From: Pseudomonas farris
GTDB lineage: Bacteria > Pseudomonadota > Gammaproteobacteria > Pseudomonadales > Pseudomonadaceae
Assembly: GCF_019145235.1 (NCBI RefSeq)
Contig: NZ_JAHSTV010000018.1
Location: 1 to 64,000 of the forward strand
DNA length: 64,000 nt
Direction: 5' to 3'
Part shown: positions 24,174 through 32,416 of the stretch, in pieces
How the letters are laid out: the number at the start of each line of letters is the position of its first letter
Numbering within the stretch: position 1 is the first letter of the stretch
Notes under the pieces: generated by a model
Seen by the model: the letters and a program-made list of their open reading frames with translations, nothing else
Databases searched by the model: none
Told to the model about the DNA's origin: nothing
Position numbers and translations under genes: made by a program

Positions 24174-24240
24174 CTTCGCGAGCAAGCCCGCTCCCACATT
24201 TGAAATGCATTCCCCTGTGGGAGCGGGCTTGCTCGCGAAG
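24174..24240. repeat. REP hairpin pair
   Basis: Perfectly complementary 24-base arms (left arm opens CTTCGCGAGCAAGCCCGCTC) around a ~19-base loop: a Pseudomonas REP doublet between atuE and atuF. May stabilise or attenuate the message inside the operon. Confidence 0.92.
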
Positions 24241-24243
24241 CTT

Positions 24244-25041
24244 TTAAATAGCCCAACCCGGTTTTCGCTTTTGCACAAAGGCCATCGTCCCCTCGACCCC
24301 TTCATCCCCGGTCACCGCTTCACTGAACCACTCGGCCGCCTGATCCAGCAGGCCATCCGAGAGTTGCACCGCACTCGCCAACAAGAGTTTTTTGGTCGCC
24401 GCATTCGCCCCCGGCGCGCAACACAACACATGGGCCAGCACCTCATCGAGGCGCTCGGCCAAGGCTTGCGGATCATGCTCGACAAAATGCACCAGCCCCA
24501 TCCGTCGCGCCTGGGTGCCATCGAACCGTGCGGCGGTCAGGGCCAGTCGGCGGGCCTGGGTCAGGCCAATGCGCTGCACCACGAACGGCGCGATCTGCGC
24601 CGGCAACAGACCGAGGCTGGTTTCCGGCAGGCCGAATTGCGCCTGATGATCGGCCATGGCGATATCACTGACGCAGGCCAGACCGAAACCACCGCCAAGC
24701 ACCGCGCCTTGCAGCACCGTGATGACCACTTGCGGCGCGTGCTGAGCTTCTTCCAGCAAGGCGCCGAACGCACGGTTCAACTCGCGGTAGGCGGTCGCGC
24801 CTTGAGCGCGGGCCTTGGCCATGTCCTTGATGTCGGCACCGGCACAAAAATGCCCGCCAGCACCGCTGATCACCAACGCGCGAACCTGCCGGTCATCCCG
24901 CACCGCCGCCAGTACCGCGCGCAGCTCGGCGACCATTTGCAGGCTCATGGCGTTGCGACTGTCGGGGCGATTGAGGGTGATGTGCAGGACGCCGTTATGC
25001 CGTTCGAGCAACAGGGTCTGGCAAACGGGAAGGGTGTTCAT
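24244..25041 (-). CDS. atuE: Isohexenylglutaconyl-CoA hydratase
   Basis: A 265-residue crotonase-fold hydratase acting on the product of geranyl-CoA carboxylase, adding water to isohexenyl-glutaconyl-CoA. The oxyanion-hole segments are AGGHFCAGADIKDMAKA and LQGAVLGGGFGLACVSDIAM, and a catalytic Glu is in FGLPETSLGLLP. The start MNTLPVCQTLLLERHNG overlaps the end of atuD by four bases (ATGA). The frame stays open upstream through atuD but that part is a shadow. Confidence 0.9.
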   Translation of the reverse strand: MNTLPVCQTLLLERHNGVLHITLNRPDSRNAMSLQMVAELRAVLAAVRDDRQVRALVISGAGGHFCAGADIKDMAKARAQGATAYRELNRAFGALLEEAQHAPQVVITVLQGAVLGGGFGLACVSDIAMADHQAQFGLPETSLGLLPAQIAPFVVQRIGLTQARRLALTAARFDGTQARRMGLVHFVEHDPQALAERLDEVLAHVLCCAPGANAATKKLLLASAVQLSDGLLDQAAEWFSEAVTGDEGVEGTMAFVQKRKPGWAI

Positions 25042-26195
25042 TTCTTTTTCCCCGGCAGGATGCCCATGAGTTTGCAGATGATCCCCAGCATGATTTCGTC
25101 GGCACCGCCGCCGATCGACACCAGCCGCACGTCGCGGTACGCCCGGGCCACCGGGTTGTCCCACATGAAGCCCATGCCGCCCCAATATTGCAGGCAACTG
25201 TCGCTGACTTCCCGACCGAGTCGCCCGGCCTTGAGTTTGGCCATGGACGCCAGGCGGGTGACGTCCTGGCCTTTGATGTATTGCTCGGTGGCCTGATAGA
25301 CCAGCGCCCGCAGGCATTCGATTTCGGTTTGCAGTTCGGCCAGACGGAAATGAATGACCTGATTGTCGATCAGCGCATTGCCGAAGGTTTTGCGCTCCTT
25401 GCAGTACTCGATGGTGCTGTCGACGCAGTACTCCAGGCCTTTGATCATGTTCGCCGCGCCGAACAATCGTTCTTCCTGGAACTGCAGCATCTGCATCATG
25501 AACCCCGCACCTTCGTGGCCGATGCGGTTGCGTTGCGGCACGCGCACATTGTCGAAGAATATCTGGGCGGTTTCCGAGCTGCGCATGCCGAGCTTGTCCA
25601 GGTGCGAGCTGAGACTGATGCCGGGGCTGTTCATCGGCACCATGATCAGCGACTTGTTGATGTGCGGCTTGTCGTCCGAGGTGTTGGCCAGCAGGCAGAT
25701 GAAGTCGGCGCTCGGCGAATTGGTGATCCACATCTTGCTGCCGTTGATTACATAGTCGTCGCCGTCCTTGCGGGCAGTAGTTTTCAAACCTGCTACGTCG
25801 GAGCCGGCGCCGACTTCGGAGACGCCAATGCAGCCGACCTGCTCGCCGGTGATCGCCGGCCGCAGGAACTCTTCACGCAGTTCATCGGAGCCGAAACGGG
25901 CCAGGGCCGGGGTGCACATGTCGGTCTGCACGCCGATGGACATCGGAATACCGCCGCAATGAATGGTGCCGAACTCTTCGGCAGCCACAATCGAATAGCT
26001 GTAATCGAGCCCCATGCCGCCGAATTTTTCCGGTTTGCTAATTCCCAGCAGACCGAGGTCGCCAGCCTTGCGGAAGATTTCATGGATCGGAAAGCGCCCG
26101 GCCTTTTCCCATTCATCGACGTGAGGATTGATCTCATGATCGACGAATTGGCGGACGGTGCGGCGCAGTGCTTCGTGTTCCTGGGTAAAGATCAT
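25038..26195 (-). CDS. atuD: Citronellyl-CoA dehydrogenase
   Basis: A 385-residue FAD acyl-CoA dehydrogenase that oxidises citronellyl-CoA to cis-geranyl-CoA. Fold signatures: CIGVSEVGAGSDVAGLKTTA, KMWITNSPSADFIC in the middle domain, RLASMAKLKAGRLGREVSDS and CLQYWGGMGFMWDNPVARAY at the end. AtuD homologues show strict preference for citronellyl-CoA. It lies between atuE (four-base overlap) and atuC, from which it is separated by a repeat element at 26214. Confidence 0.9.
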   Translation of the reverse strand: MIFTQEHEALRRTVRQFVDHEINPHVDEWEKAGRFPIHEIFRKAGDLGLLGISKPEKFGGMGLDYSYSIVAAEEFGTIHCGGIPMSIGVQTDMCTPALARFGSDELREEFLRPAITGEQVGCIGVSEVGAGSDVAGLKTTARKDGDDYVINGSKMWITNSPSADFICLLANTSDDKPHINKSLIMVPMNSPGISLSSHLDKLGMRSSETAQIFFDNVRVPQRNRIGHEGAGFMMQMLQFQEERLFGAANMIKGLEYCVDSTIEYCKERKTFGNALIDNQVIHFRLAELQTEIECLRALVYQATEQYIKGQDVTRLASMAKLKAGRLGREVSDSCLQYWGGMGFMWDNPVARAYRDVRLVSIGGGADEIMLGIICKLMGILPGKKK

Positions 26196-26213
26196 TTTTT
26201 ATTGTTCTCCTGT

Positions 26214-26262
26214 GATCGTTCCCACGCTCTGCGTGGGAATGCAGCCTTAGACGCTCCGCGTC
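26214..26262. repeat. Dispersed Pseudomonas repeat between atuC and atuD
   Basis: Reads GATCGTTCCCACGCTCTGCG, then TGGGAATGCAGCC and GACGCTCCGCGTC: two small hairpins (CCCACGC/GCGTGGG and GACGC/GCGTC). This unit, from memory, is scattered through P. fluorescens-group genomes and is unrelated to the REP type above. Confidence 0.7.
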
Positions 26263-26263
26263 A

Positions 26264-27880
26264 TCAAAACCGGGCTACGCCGAAACTGTTGGCTTGCAGC
26301 GAACGAACCTCGGCCTCATGGCAGATGTCCAGCAAATACCCCAGCAACGTGCGGGTGTCCCGCGGATCGATCAGCCCGTCGTCCCACAGATTGGCGCTGC
26401 CATACAGCGCGGTGGACTGGCTGTCGAGTTTCTGCGCGGTGACCTGTTCCAGCATGTCGAGCATTTTCGGGTCGGGCACCAACCCGTCCTTGAGCTGTTT
26501 GGCTTCGGTGACGATCCGCAACACTTTGCCGGCCTGAGCGCCGCCCATCACCGCGCTGCGGCTGTTGGGCCAGGCGAAGATGAAGCGAGGGTCGAGGCCA
26601 CGGCCGCACATCGCGTAGTTGCCAGCGCCGTAGGAGCCGCCGACGACGATCGTCAATTTAGGTACCCGAGCATTGGCCACCGCTTGAATCATCTTCGCGC
26701 CGTGCTTGATCACCCCTTGTTGTTCCGACTCGGTGCCGACCATGAAGCCGGTGGTGTTGTGGAAAAACAGCAGGGGCGTCTGGCTCTGATCGCAGAGCTG
26801 AATGAACTGTGCAGCCTTGCTCGCACCTTTGGGCGTAATCGGGCCGTTGTTGCCGATGAGCCCACAGGCTCGACCCTGAATCTGCAAATGCCCGCAGATT
26901 GTTTGCTGGTCGAACTCGCCCTTGAATTCAAGGAAGTTCGAAGCGTCGGCAATCCTGGCGATGATTTCACGCACGTCGTAAGGCTTTTTCGGGTCATCCG
27001 GGATCAATCCCAGCAGTTCGTCGATGGGGTACAGCGGTTCTTCCCATCGCCGTTCGGGTAACCATTGCAACTGATCGTTCCACGGCAACAGGCTCATGAT
27101 CTCGCGCACCTGGCGCACGCCATCGGCATCGTTCTCGGCCAGGTATTCGGCGGTGCCGGCGGTTTGCGCGTGCATCTCGGCGCCGCCCAGTTCTTCGTCG
27201 GTGGCGATTTCACCGGTGGCGGCCTTGAGCAGTGGCGGCCCGGCGAGAAACAGCTTGGCCTTGCCGCGCACCACCACCACGTAATCCGACAACCCCGGCT
27301 GATAAGCACCGCCCGCCGTGGCCGAGCCATGGACCACGGTGATTTGCGGCAAGCCCATGGCCGACATCCGCGCCTGATTGGCAAAGCTGCGCGCGCCTTC
27401 GACGAAAATCTCCGCTGCGTAATTGAGGTTGGCGCCCCCGCTTTCCGCGAGGGTGATTACCGGCAGTTTGTTTTCCATGGCGATCTGTTGCAGGCGCAGA
27501 GACTTTTTTAAACCGCTGGGGGAAATGGTTCCGCCCTTGATCGCGCTGTTGTTCGCCACCACCAATACCCGCACGCCGGACACGTAACCGATCCCGGCGA
27601 TCAAACCGCCGCCGGCCGAGCTGCCGTCCTTGTCGTCGTGCAATTTATAGCCGGCCAGGCTCGCCAGTTCGAGGAACGGCGCGCCGGGGTCGAGCAGCAG
27701 GTTAAGCCGCTCCCGGGGCAGCAGTTGCCCGCGCTTGTCGAACCTGGGCTTGGCTTCGGCGGCTTTGCTCAGCAAGTTCTGCTCGAGCTGACGGACCTGT
27801 TCGATGCCGGCCAGCATGGCCGCCCGGTTGCGGGCGAACGGTTCGCTGAACGGATCTACCTGGGACTGGATGACCGGCAT
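26264..27880 (-). CDS. atuC: Geranyl-CoA carboxylase beta subunit
   Basis: A 538-residue carboxyltransferase subunit that moves CO2 from biotin on AtuF to geranyl-CoA. N- and C-terminal crotonase-like domains show the oxyanion-hole repeats SSAGGGLIAGIGYVSGVRVL with VTLAESGGANLNYAAE, and VVGGSYGAGNYAMCGRGLDP with PNSRSAVMGGAQAGKVL. Start MPVIQSQVDPFSEPFARNRA at 27880 gives the AtuC length; the longer frame is a shadow of atuB. The gene begins two bases after atuB ends. Distinguishing it from LiuB rests on the operon context. Confidence 0.92.
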   Translation of the reverse strand: MPVIQSQVDPFSEPFARNRAAMLAGIEQVRQLEQNLLSKAAEAKPRFDKRGQLLPRERLNLLLDPGAPFLELASLAGYKLHDDKDGSSAGGGLIAGIGYVSGVRVLVVANNSAIKGGTISPSGLKKSLRLQQIAMENKLPVITLAESGGANLNYAAEIFVEGARSFANQARMSAMGLPQITVVHGSATAGGAYQPGLSDYVVVVRGKAKLFLAGPPLLKAATGEIATDEELGGAEMHAQTAGTAEYLAENDADGVRQVREIMSLLPWNDQLQWLPERRWEEPLYPIDELLGLIPDDPKKPYDVREIIARIADASNFLEFKGEFDQQTICGHLQIQGRACGLIGNNGPITPKGASKAAQFIQLCDQSQTPLLFFHNTTGFMVGTESEQQGVIKHGAKMIQAVANARVPKLTIVVGGSYGAGNYAMCGRGLDPRFIFAWPNSRSAVMGGAQAGKVLRIVTEAKQLKDGLVPDPKMLDMLEQVTAQKLDSQSTALYGSANLWDDGLIDPRDTRTLLGYLLDICHEAEVRSLQANSFGVARF

Positions 27881-27882
27881 GG

Positions 27883-28797
27883 TTATTCCTTGTCCTTGAG
27901 CTCGTCTGGCTTGGGGACGTCTGGTTTGGACGAGTCGGGTTTGAGTACTTCGGGTAAATAGGCGCGGTGAAAGCCGTTGTACGAGTGGCTGTTCTGCGCC
28001 TTGTGCATCGGCCAGGCCCGCCCGCCGAGGCTGGCGGCGCCGTCGATGCGCAACGTGCTGCCGCTGACAAACGCCGCTGCCGGGCTGAGCAGAAAAACAA
28101 TTGCCGCACTGATTTCCGATTCGGTGCCGATGCGCTTGAGCGGTACGTGTTCGCACAGGGTCGGGATCACGGCCCGGAACGCACCTTCGTAGGTGTCCAT
28201 GCCGCTGGAGGCGACCCAGCCTGGCGCGACGGCGTTGACCCGCACGCCGGCATAGCCCCATTCAAACGCGGCGGTCTTGGTGAAGTTGTCCATGCCCGAG
28301 CGCGCCGCGCCCGAGTGACCCATGCCGGGCATGCCGCCCCACATGTCGGCGAGCATGTTGACGATGGCGCCGCCGTGCTTGCTCATGGACTGATTGAACA
28401 CCTCACGGGCCATCAGAAAACCACCCACCAGGTTGGTGCGCAGTATGGTTTCGAACCCTTTCTGATTGATCGACGCCAGGGGCGAGGGGTACTGCCCGCC
28501 GGCATTGTTGACCAGCCCATGAATCGGCCCGTGTTTGCGGATCAATTCGCTGACCAATTGCGTGACGGCGTCTTCATCGCGGATATCGCAGACCTGCCAA
28601 CTGGCTTTACCGCCGTCTTCGGTGATTTCAGCGGCGACCTTTTTCAGTTTCTCGACATTTCGCCCCACCAGCAGCACCTGCGCACCGAGGGCTGCGAGCT
28701 CGTGGGCAGTGCAACGGCCGATGCCGCTGCCGCCCCCGGTGACAATGATGTTTTGGCCAGCGAACAGGTCGGGTTTGTAAATCGAGTCATAAGCCAT
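27883..28797 (-). CDS. atuB: Short-chain dehydrogenase/reductase of the atu cluster
   Basis: A 304-residue Rossmann-fold SDR. The cofactor motif is TGGGSGIG (residues 21-28) and NNAGG follows near residue 94. The usual active-site YxxxK is replaced by HSGAARSGM, with a later K in FTK, the pattern seen in PECR/dienoyl-CoA-reductase-like SDRs. AtuB is required for growth on acyclic terpenes and was proposed to oxidise citronellol or citronellal, though the exact step is unsettled. The C-terminal ~30 residues are low-complexity, with repeats of KPD/VPKPDELK. Confidence 0.88.
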   Translation of the reverse strand: MAYDSIYKPDLFAGQNIIVTGGGSGIGRCTAHELAALGAQVLLVGRNVEKLKKVAAEITEDGGKASWQVCDIRDEDAVTQLVSELIRKHGPIHGLVNNAGGQYPSPLASINQKGFETILRTNLVGGFLMAREVFNQSMSKHGGAIVNMLADMWGGMPGMGHSGAARSGMDNFTKTAAFEWGYAGVRVNAVAPGWVASSGMDTYEGAFRAVIPTLCEHVPLKRIGTESEISAAIVFLLSPAAAFVSGSTLRIDGAASLGGRAWPMHKAQNSHSYNGFHRAYLPEVLKPDSSKPDVPKPDELKDKE

Positions 28798-28809
28798 GAC
28801 GACGGTCCT

Positions 28810-30612
28810 CTAGTTGACCTGATCGGCGATGCGCTGCGGCACCGGAATCTGGATCTCCAGCAGTTGTTGGGCGAACGCCTTGCCTTGCGGATCGATCCGC
28901 AGACTGGCCACGCCACCGCCGCCGAGCGCGTTCTCCAGAAGAAAATTAAAGCTCTGAGTGCCGGGTAAATACCAGCGTTCGACACGCCCGTGGATCGGGT
29001 CGAGGACATGGCTCATCCAGTCGACGATCACCTCAGGTGTCAGCGCTTCGGCGATCCACGGCAGGTAATCGGGATGGCGCGCCATGACGCCGATGTTGCT
29101 GTGATTGCCCTTGTCGCCGGAGCGCGCCACGGCGAGCTTGATCAGGGCCACGCTGGCGTCGGCGCGCTCTGTGGGTTGGGGCGGATCGAACGGTAGCGGC
29201 AAGTCATCCGGGTCGAGTACATCGAAGGCGGGCAGGGCGCACGGGTGGCGCTCACCGGCGAGGTCGATTTCCAGGGTGCAGGCGGTCTTATCGATCAGGA
29301 ATGAAAACAGCCGGATCAGCGGGTACACCGTCGGCCGCCCGCCGACGATCCCGGTCAACCCCGGCGCCATGCCGGTGGCGGCCTGGGCGATTTCCCGGGA
29401 AAACAGAATCAAGGCCTGTTTGCTTGGGTGGCGCACGGCGAGTTTGATCACCACTTCGCGGCTGTCCTGGCGCTGGCCGTGGGGGCCATAAGTGGCTTCG
29501 CTGCCCAGCAGTTCGATGTTCACTTCGCTGTAGGGCGCCCAGCCGCGCTGGCTGAAGATTTCCGAGGTTTTGTTGATGATCGCCTGGCTGACCCGTCGGG
29601 CCTTGGCCACGGCATCGATCCCGGCGATCAGGCAGCTGGCGGTACAGCGAAAACCGTCCGGATACGTGGCGCTGACCTTGTACTGATCGGTCGGCGGCAA
29701 ACCTTTTGCGCCATGCACCTGCACCGCGTTTTTGCCTTGCTGCACGAGTTTGACCTGACTGAAATCGCACACCACGTCGGGCAGCAAATAGGCCTGTGGG
29801 TCGCCGATTTCATAAAGCATCTGCTCGCCAACGGTCAGGGGCGTAACCAGACCGCCGGAGCCGTCGGGTTTGTTGACGATAAACTGGCCGTCGGCACCGA
29901 CTTCGACGATTGGAAAACCGATGTGTTCGTAGTCGGGAACGTCGTGCCAATCGGTGAAATTGCCGCCGGTGCATTGGGCGCCACATTCAATGAGGTGCCC
30001 GGCCAGTGCAGCCTGGGCGAGTTTGTCGTAGTCGTGCCACGACCAGCCGAACTCATGCACCAGCGCGGCGCTGACCACGGCGCTGTCGACCACGCGCCCG
30101 GTAATCACAATGTCGGCGCCCAGGCGCAGGGCTTCGACGATGCCCGGCGCGCCGAGGTAGGCGTTGGTCGACACGCACATCGGCGGCAGCGGCGTGCCAT
30201 TGAACATCTCATGGAGGCCAAGACTGCTCAGGCGTTTGAACTGCGGTTGCAAATCGTCGCCCGACAGCACGGCGATCTTCAGCGCCACTCCGGCCTTGTC
30301 GCAGGCCGTTTGCAGGGCAGCGGCGCAAGCGTGTGGATTGACGCCGCCGGCATTGCTGATGACGCGGATCTTCTGTTCTGCGAGCTGGTTGAGGAGGGGA
30401 CTGAGGACTTCGATGAAGTCGCTGGCGTAGCCGGCCCCCGGATCTTTCATCCGCGCCCCGGCCATGATCGACATCGTGATCTCGGCCAGATAATCGAACA
30501 CCAGATAGTTCAGCCGCCCGCCTTCCACCAGTTGCTCGGCGGCGGTCGAGGTGTCGCCCCAGAATGCGCTGGCGCAACCGATACGGATTGTTTTGGGCGC
30601 AGCCAATTCCAT
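28810..30612 (-). CDS. atuA: Acyclic terpene utilisation protein AtuA (DUF1446)
   Basis: A 600-residue protein of the DUF1446 family, essential for citronellol/geraniol growth in P. aeruginosa but without a firmly assigned reaction. The start MELAAPKTIRIGCASAFWGD has a near-perfect GGAGGT site. The N-terminal half carries ADIVITGRVVDSAVVSAAL and NAGGVNPHACAAAL; a C-terminal ferredoxin-like part follows (LAVARSGDKGNHSNIGVMAR). First gene of the atuABCDEF operon; its promoter region holds the two AtuR operators. Confidence 0.92.
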   Translation of the reverse strand: MELAAPKTIRIGCASAFWGDTSTAAEQLVEGGRLNYLVFDYLAEITMSIMAGARMKDPGAGYASDFIEVLSPLLNQLAEQKIRVISNAGGVNPHACAAALQTACDKAGVALKIAVLSGDDLQPQFKRLSSLGLHEMFNGTPLPPMCVSTNAYLGAPGIVEALRLGADIVITGRVVDSAVVSAALVHEFGWSWHDYDKLAQAALAGHLIECGAQCTGGNFTDWHDVPDYEHIGFPIVEVGADGQFIVNKPDGSGGLVTPLTVGEQMLYEIGDPQAYLLPDVVCDFSQVKLVQQGKNAVQVHGAKGLPPTDQYKVSATYPDGFRCTASCLIAGIDAVAKARRVSQAIINKTSEIFSQRGWAPYSEVNIELLGSEATYGPHGQRQDSREVVIKLAVRHPSKQALILFSREIAQAATGMAPGLTGIVGGRPTVYPLIRLFSFLIDKTACTLEIDLAGERHPCALPAFDVLDPDDLPLPFDPPQPTERADASVALIKLAVARSGDKGNHSNIGVMARHPDYLPWIAEALTPEVIVDWMSHVLDPIHGRVERWYLPGTQSFNFLLENALGGGGVASLRIDPQGKAFAQQLLEIQIPVPQRIADQVN

Positions 30613-30643
30613 AACCACCTCCGACAGAAGTGCTTCGAGACTA

Positions 30644-30702
30644 CCAAGCAAGCGCTTGGTTTGTAAACGACTGAAATATCTTCTGCCCAAGCGCTTGCTT
30701 GG
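30644..30702. promoter_or_regulatory. Two AtuR operators in the atuA-atuR intergenic region
   Basis: CCAAGCAAGCGCTTGG at 30644-30659 and its exact reverse complement CCAAGCGCTTGCTTGG at 30687-30702; each contains the palindrome CCAAGCGCTTGG-like core. Two inverted repeats in this place are the published target of the AtuR repressor in P. aeruginosa, so repression of both atuA and atuR is expected without terpenoyl-CoA inducers. Confidence 0.87.
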
Positions 30703-30790
30703 TCGCCCCTGCCAGCTTAAATTGCCCGCGCAACCCCGCTGTTTTAGCGGCCAGCGGCGCAATTGATTGATCGACTGTAGGAGAGAACGG

Positions 30791-31417
30791 GTGGACGAGC
30801 AAAAAGCCCTGAGGGTGATGCGCGAATTGGTCGACAGCGGCCAATTGACCGACCCGGACAGCGCCCGCGGCAAACTGCTGCAAGTGGCTGCTCACCTGTT
30901 TCGTAATAAAGGTTATGAACGTACCACCGTGCGCGATCTGGCCGGTGCGGTCGGTATTCAGTCAGGCAGTATTTTTCATCACTTCAAAAGCAAGGATGAG
31001 ATCCTGCGGGCAGTGATGGAAGAGACCATTCGCTACAACACTGCGTTAATGCGCGCAGCCCTGGCCGAGGCCGGCAACGTGCGTGAGCGAGTGTTGGCGC
31101 TGATTCGTTGTGAATTGCAGTCGATCATGGGCGGCAGCGGCGAGGCCATGGCGGTGCTGGTGTATGAATGGCGTTCGCTGTCAGCAGAAGGCCAGGCGCA
31201 AGTTTTGGCGCTGCGTGATATTTATGAAGACATCTGGCTGCAGGTGCTGGGGGAAGCCAAGGGCGCCGGTTTTATCCGTGGCGATGTGTTTATCACCCGC
31301 CGTTTCCTGACGGGCGCGTTATCCTGGACTACCACCTGGTTTCGTGCCGATGGCAGCATGAGTCTCGATCAATTGGCCGATGAAGCGCTTATTCTGGTGC
31401 TCGAAGAACGGCAGTAA
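30791..31417 (+). CDS. atuR: TetR-family repressor of the atu cluster
   Basis: A 208-residue TetR regulator starting at GTG 30791 with AGGAGAG eight bases upstream. The N-terminal helix-turn-helix is TTVRDLAGAVGIQSGSIFHH-FKSKDEILRAV (residues ~48-78); the rest is the helical ligand-binding domain. Divergent from atuA; controls it through the two operators between them. The inducer is most likely a CoA thioester of the pathway. Confidence 0.92.
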   Translation: MDEQKALRVMRELVDSGQLTDPDSARGKLLQVAAHLFRNKGYERTTVRDLAGAVGIQSGSIFHHFKSKDEILRAVMEETIRYNTALMRAALAEAGNVRERVLALIRCELQSIMGGSGEAMAVLVYEWRSLSAEGQAQVLALRDIYEDIWLQVLGEAKGAGFIRGDVFITRRFLTGALSWTTTWFRADGSMSLDQLADEALILVLEERQ

Positions 31418-31509
31418 GCCGTCTATCTCGGTATGAAACTGGCTAAGTCGGCGAAACCGCCTAGCTTGAATGCATTGATGGGTATTTTTCTCGGGGAGTG
31501 GGCTGTTTG

Positions 31510-32304
31510 ATGTCTTCGCCAATTCGGACAGCGTCTCGGCTTTTGCTGGCGGCGCTTGCGGTGTGCTGTGTGTTGCCGTCTCAGGCTGCACAGTTGGTGC
31601 GGGTCGGTGCCGCGCATTTTCCACCCTATACCGTGCGCCCGGAGTCCGGTGCCGACACCGGTCTGTTGCCGCAACTGATGGAAGCGCTGAATCAGTTGCA
31701 AACCGACTATCGGTTTGAGCTGGTGCCCACCTCGATTCCTCGACGTTTCAACGATTTCAAGGAAGGCCGGGTCGATATGGCGATTTTCGAGAACCCGGAC
31801 TGGGGGTGGAAGGACATCCCGCATACCCTCGTCGACATGGGCCTGGAAGATGCAGAAATCTTTGTCGCGCAGAAGAAACCCGATCGCGATGAGAATTACT
31901 TCAAGGACCTGACGGGCAAGCGCCTGGCACTGTACAGCGGCTATCACTACGAGTTTGCCAATTTCAATGCCGATCCCAAGTATCTGGCCGACGCCTACAA
32001 AGCCACGCTGACCTATTCCCACGACAGCAACCTGCTGATGGTGCTGCGCGCACGAGCGGACATTGCCTTGGTGACACGTTCCTACCTGAGCGATTACCTG
32101 CTGCGTAACGAGAAAGTCGGCGAGCAATTGCTGGTGTCGCAACGGATCGATCAGGTCTATCACCATTACGCGCTGATTCGCCCGCAGGCACCGATTACTG
32201 GCGAAGCATTCGGCAAGTTGCTGCAAGGCCTGCGAGACAACGGCCAGATGTTGAAGATTTTCAATCCCTACAAAATTGCCTTGGTACCGGTGCGCAAACC
32301 CTGA
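31510..32304 (+). CDS. Periplasmic solute-binding protein (family 3 type)
   Basis: A 264-residue secreted protein. The signal peptide MSSPIRTASRLLLAALAVCC ends at about SQAAQ. The mature part has the fold of polar amino-acid binding proteins: LVRVGAAHFPPYTVRPESGA, GLLPQLMEALNQLQTDY, a hinge segment GKRLALYSGYHYE, and LRARADIALVTRSYLSDYLL. No ABC permease or ATPase gene is adjacent, so it is an orphan or works with distant partners or a sensor. The start MSSPIR at 31510 is preferred to the GTG at 31498, which lies on the ribosome site. Confidence 0.85.
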   Translation: MSSPIRTASRLLLAALAVCCVLPSQAAQLVRVGAAHFPPYTVRPESGADTGLLPQLMEALNQLQTDYRFELVPTSIPRRFNDFKEGRVDMAIFENPDWGWKDIPHTLVDMGLEDAEIFVAQKKPDRDENYFKDLTGKRLALYSGYHYEFANFNADPKYLADAYKATLTYSHDSNLLMVLRARADIALVTRSYLSDYLLRNEKVGEQLLVSQRIDQVYHHYALIRPQAPITGEAFGKLLQGLRDNGQMLKIFNPYKIALVPVRKP

Positions 32305-32352
32305 TTCGTGCCCTTGATTAGTACCATGAGACGCGTATTTGGCGACGGCGCT

Positions 32353-32376
32353 TAAATTTCCCGCTCCGGCTCACGT
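32353..32376 (+). promoter_or_regulatory. PvdS iron-starvation box before the acetyltransferase gene
   Basis: TAAAT-N16-CGT with exact spacing (TAAAT 32353-32357, CGT 32374-32376), 41 bases before the ATG at 32417. This is the consensus for PvdS-directed promoters of pyoverdine genes. Confidence 0.82.
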
Positions 32377-32416
32377 CACATCGTTGAACTGTCGACGATT
32401 ACCGTGAGCCGCACCC

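Noticed and set aside
24174..24240. REP arms as a CRISPR-like repeat array
   Set aside because: Units are inverted pairs at dispersed sites, not direct repeats with regular spacers, and no cas genes are present.
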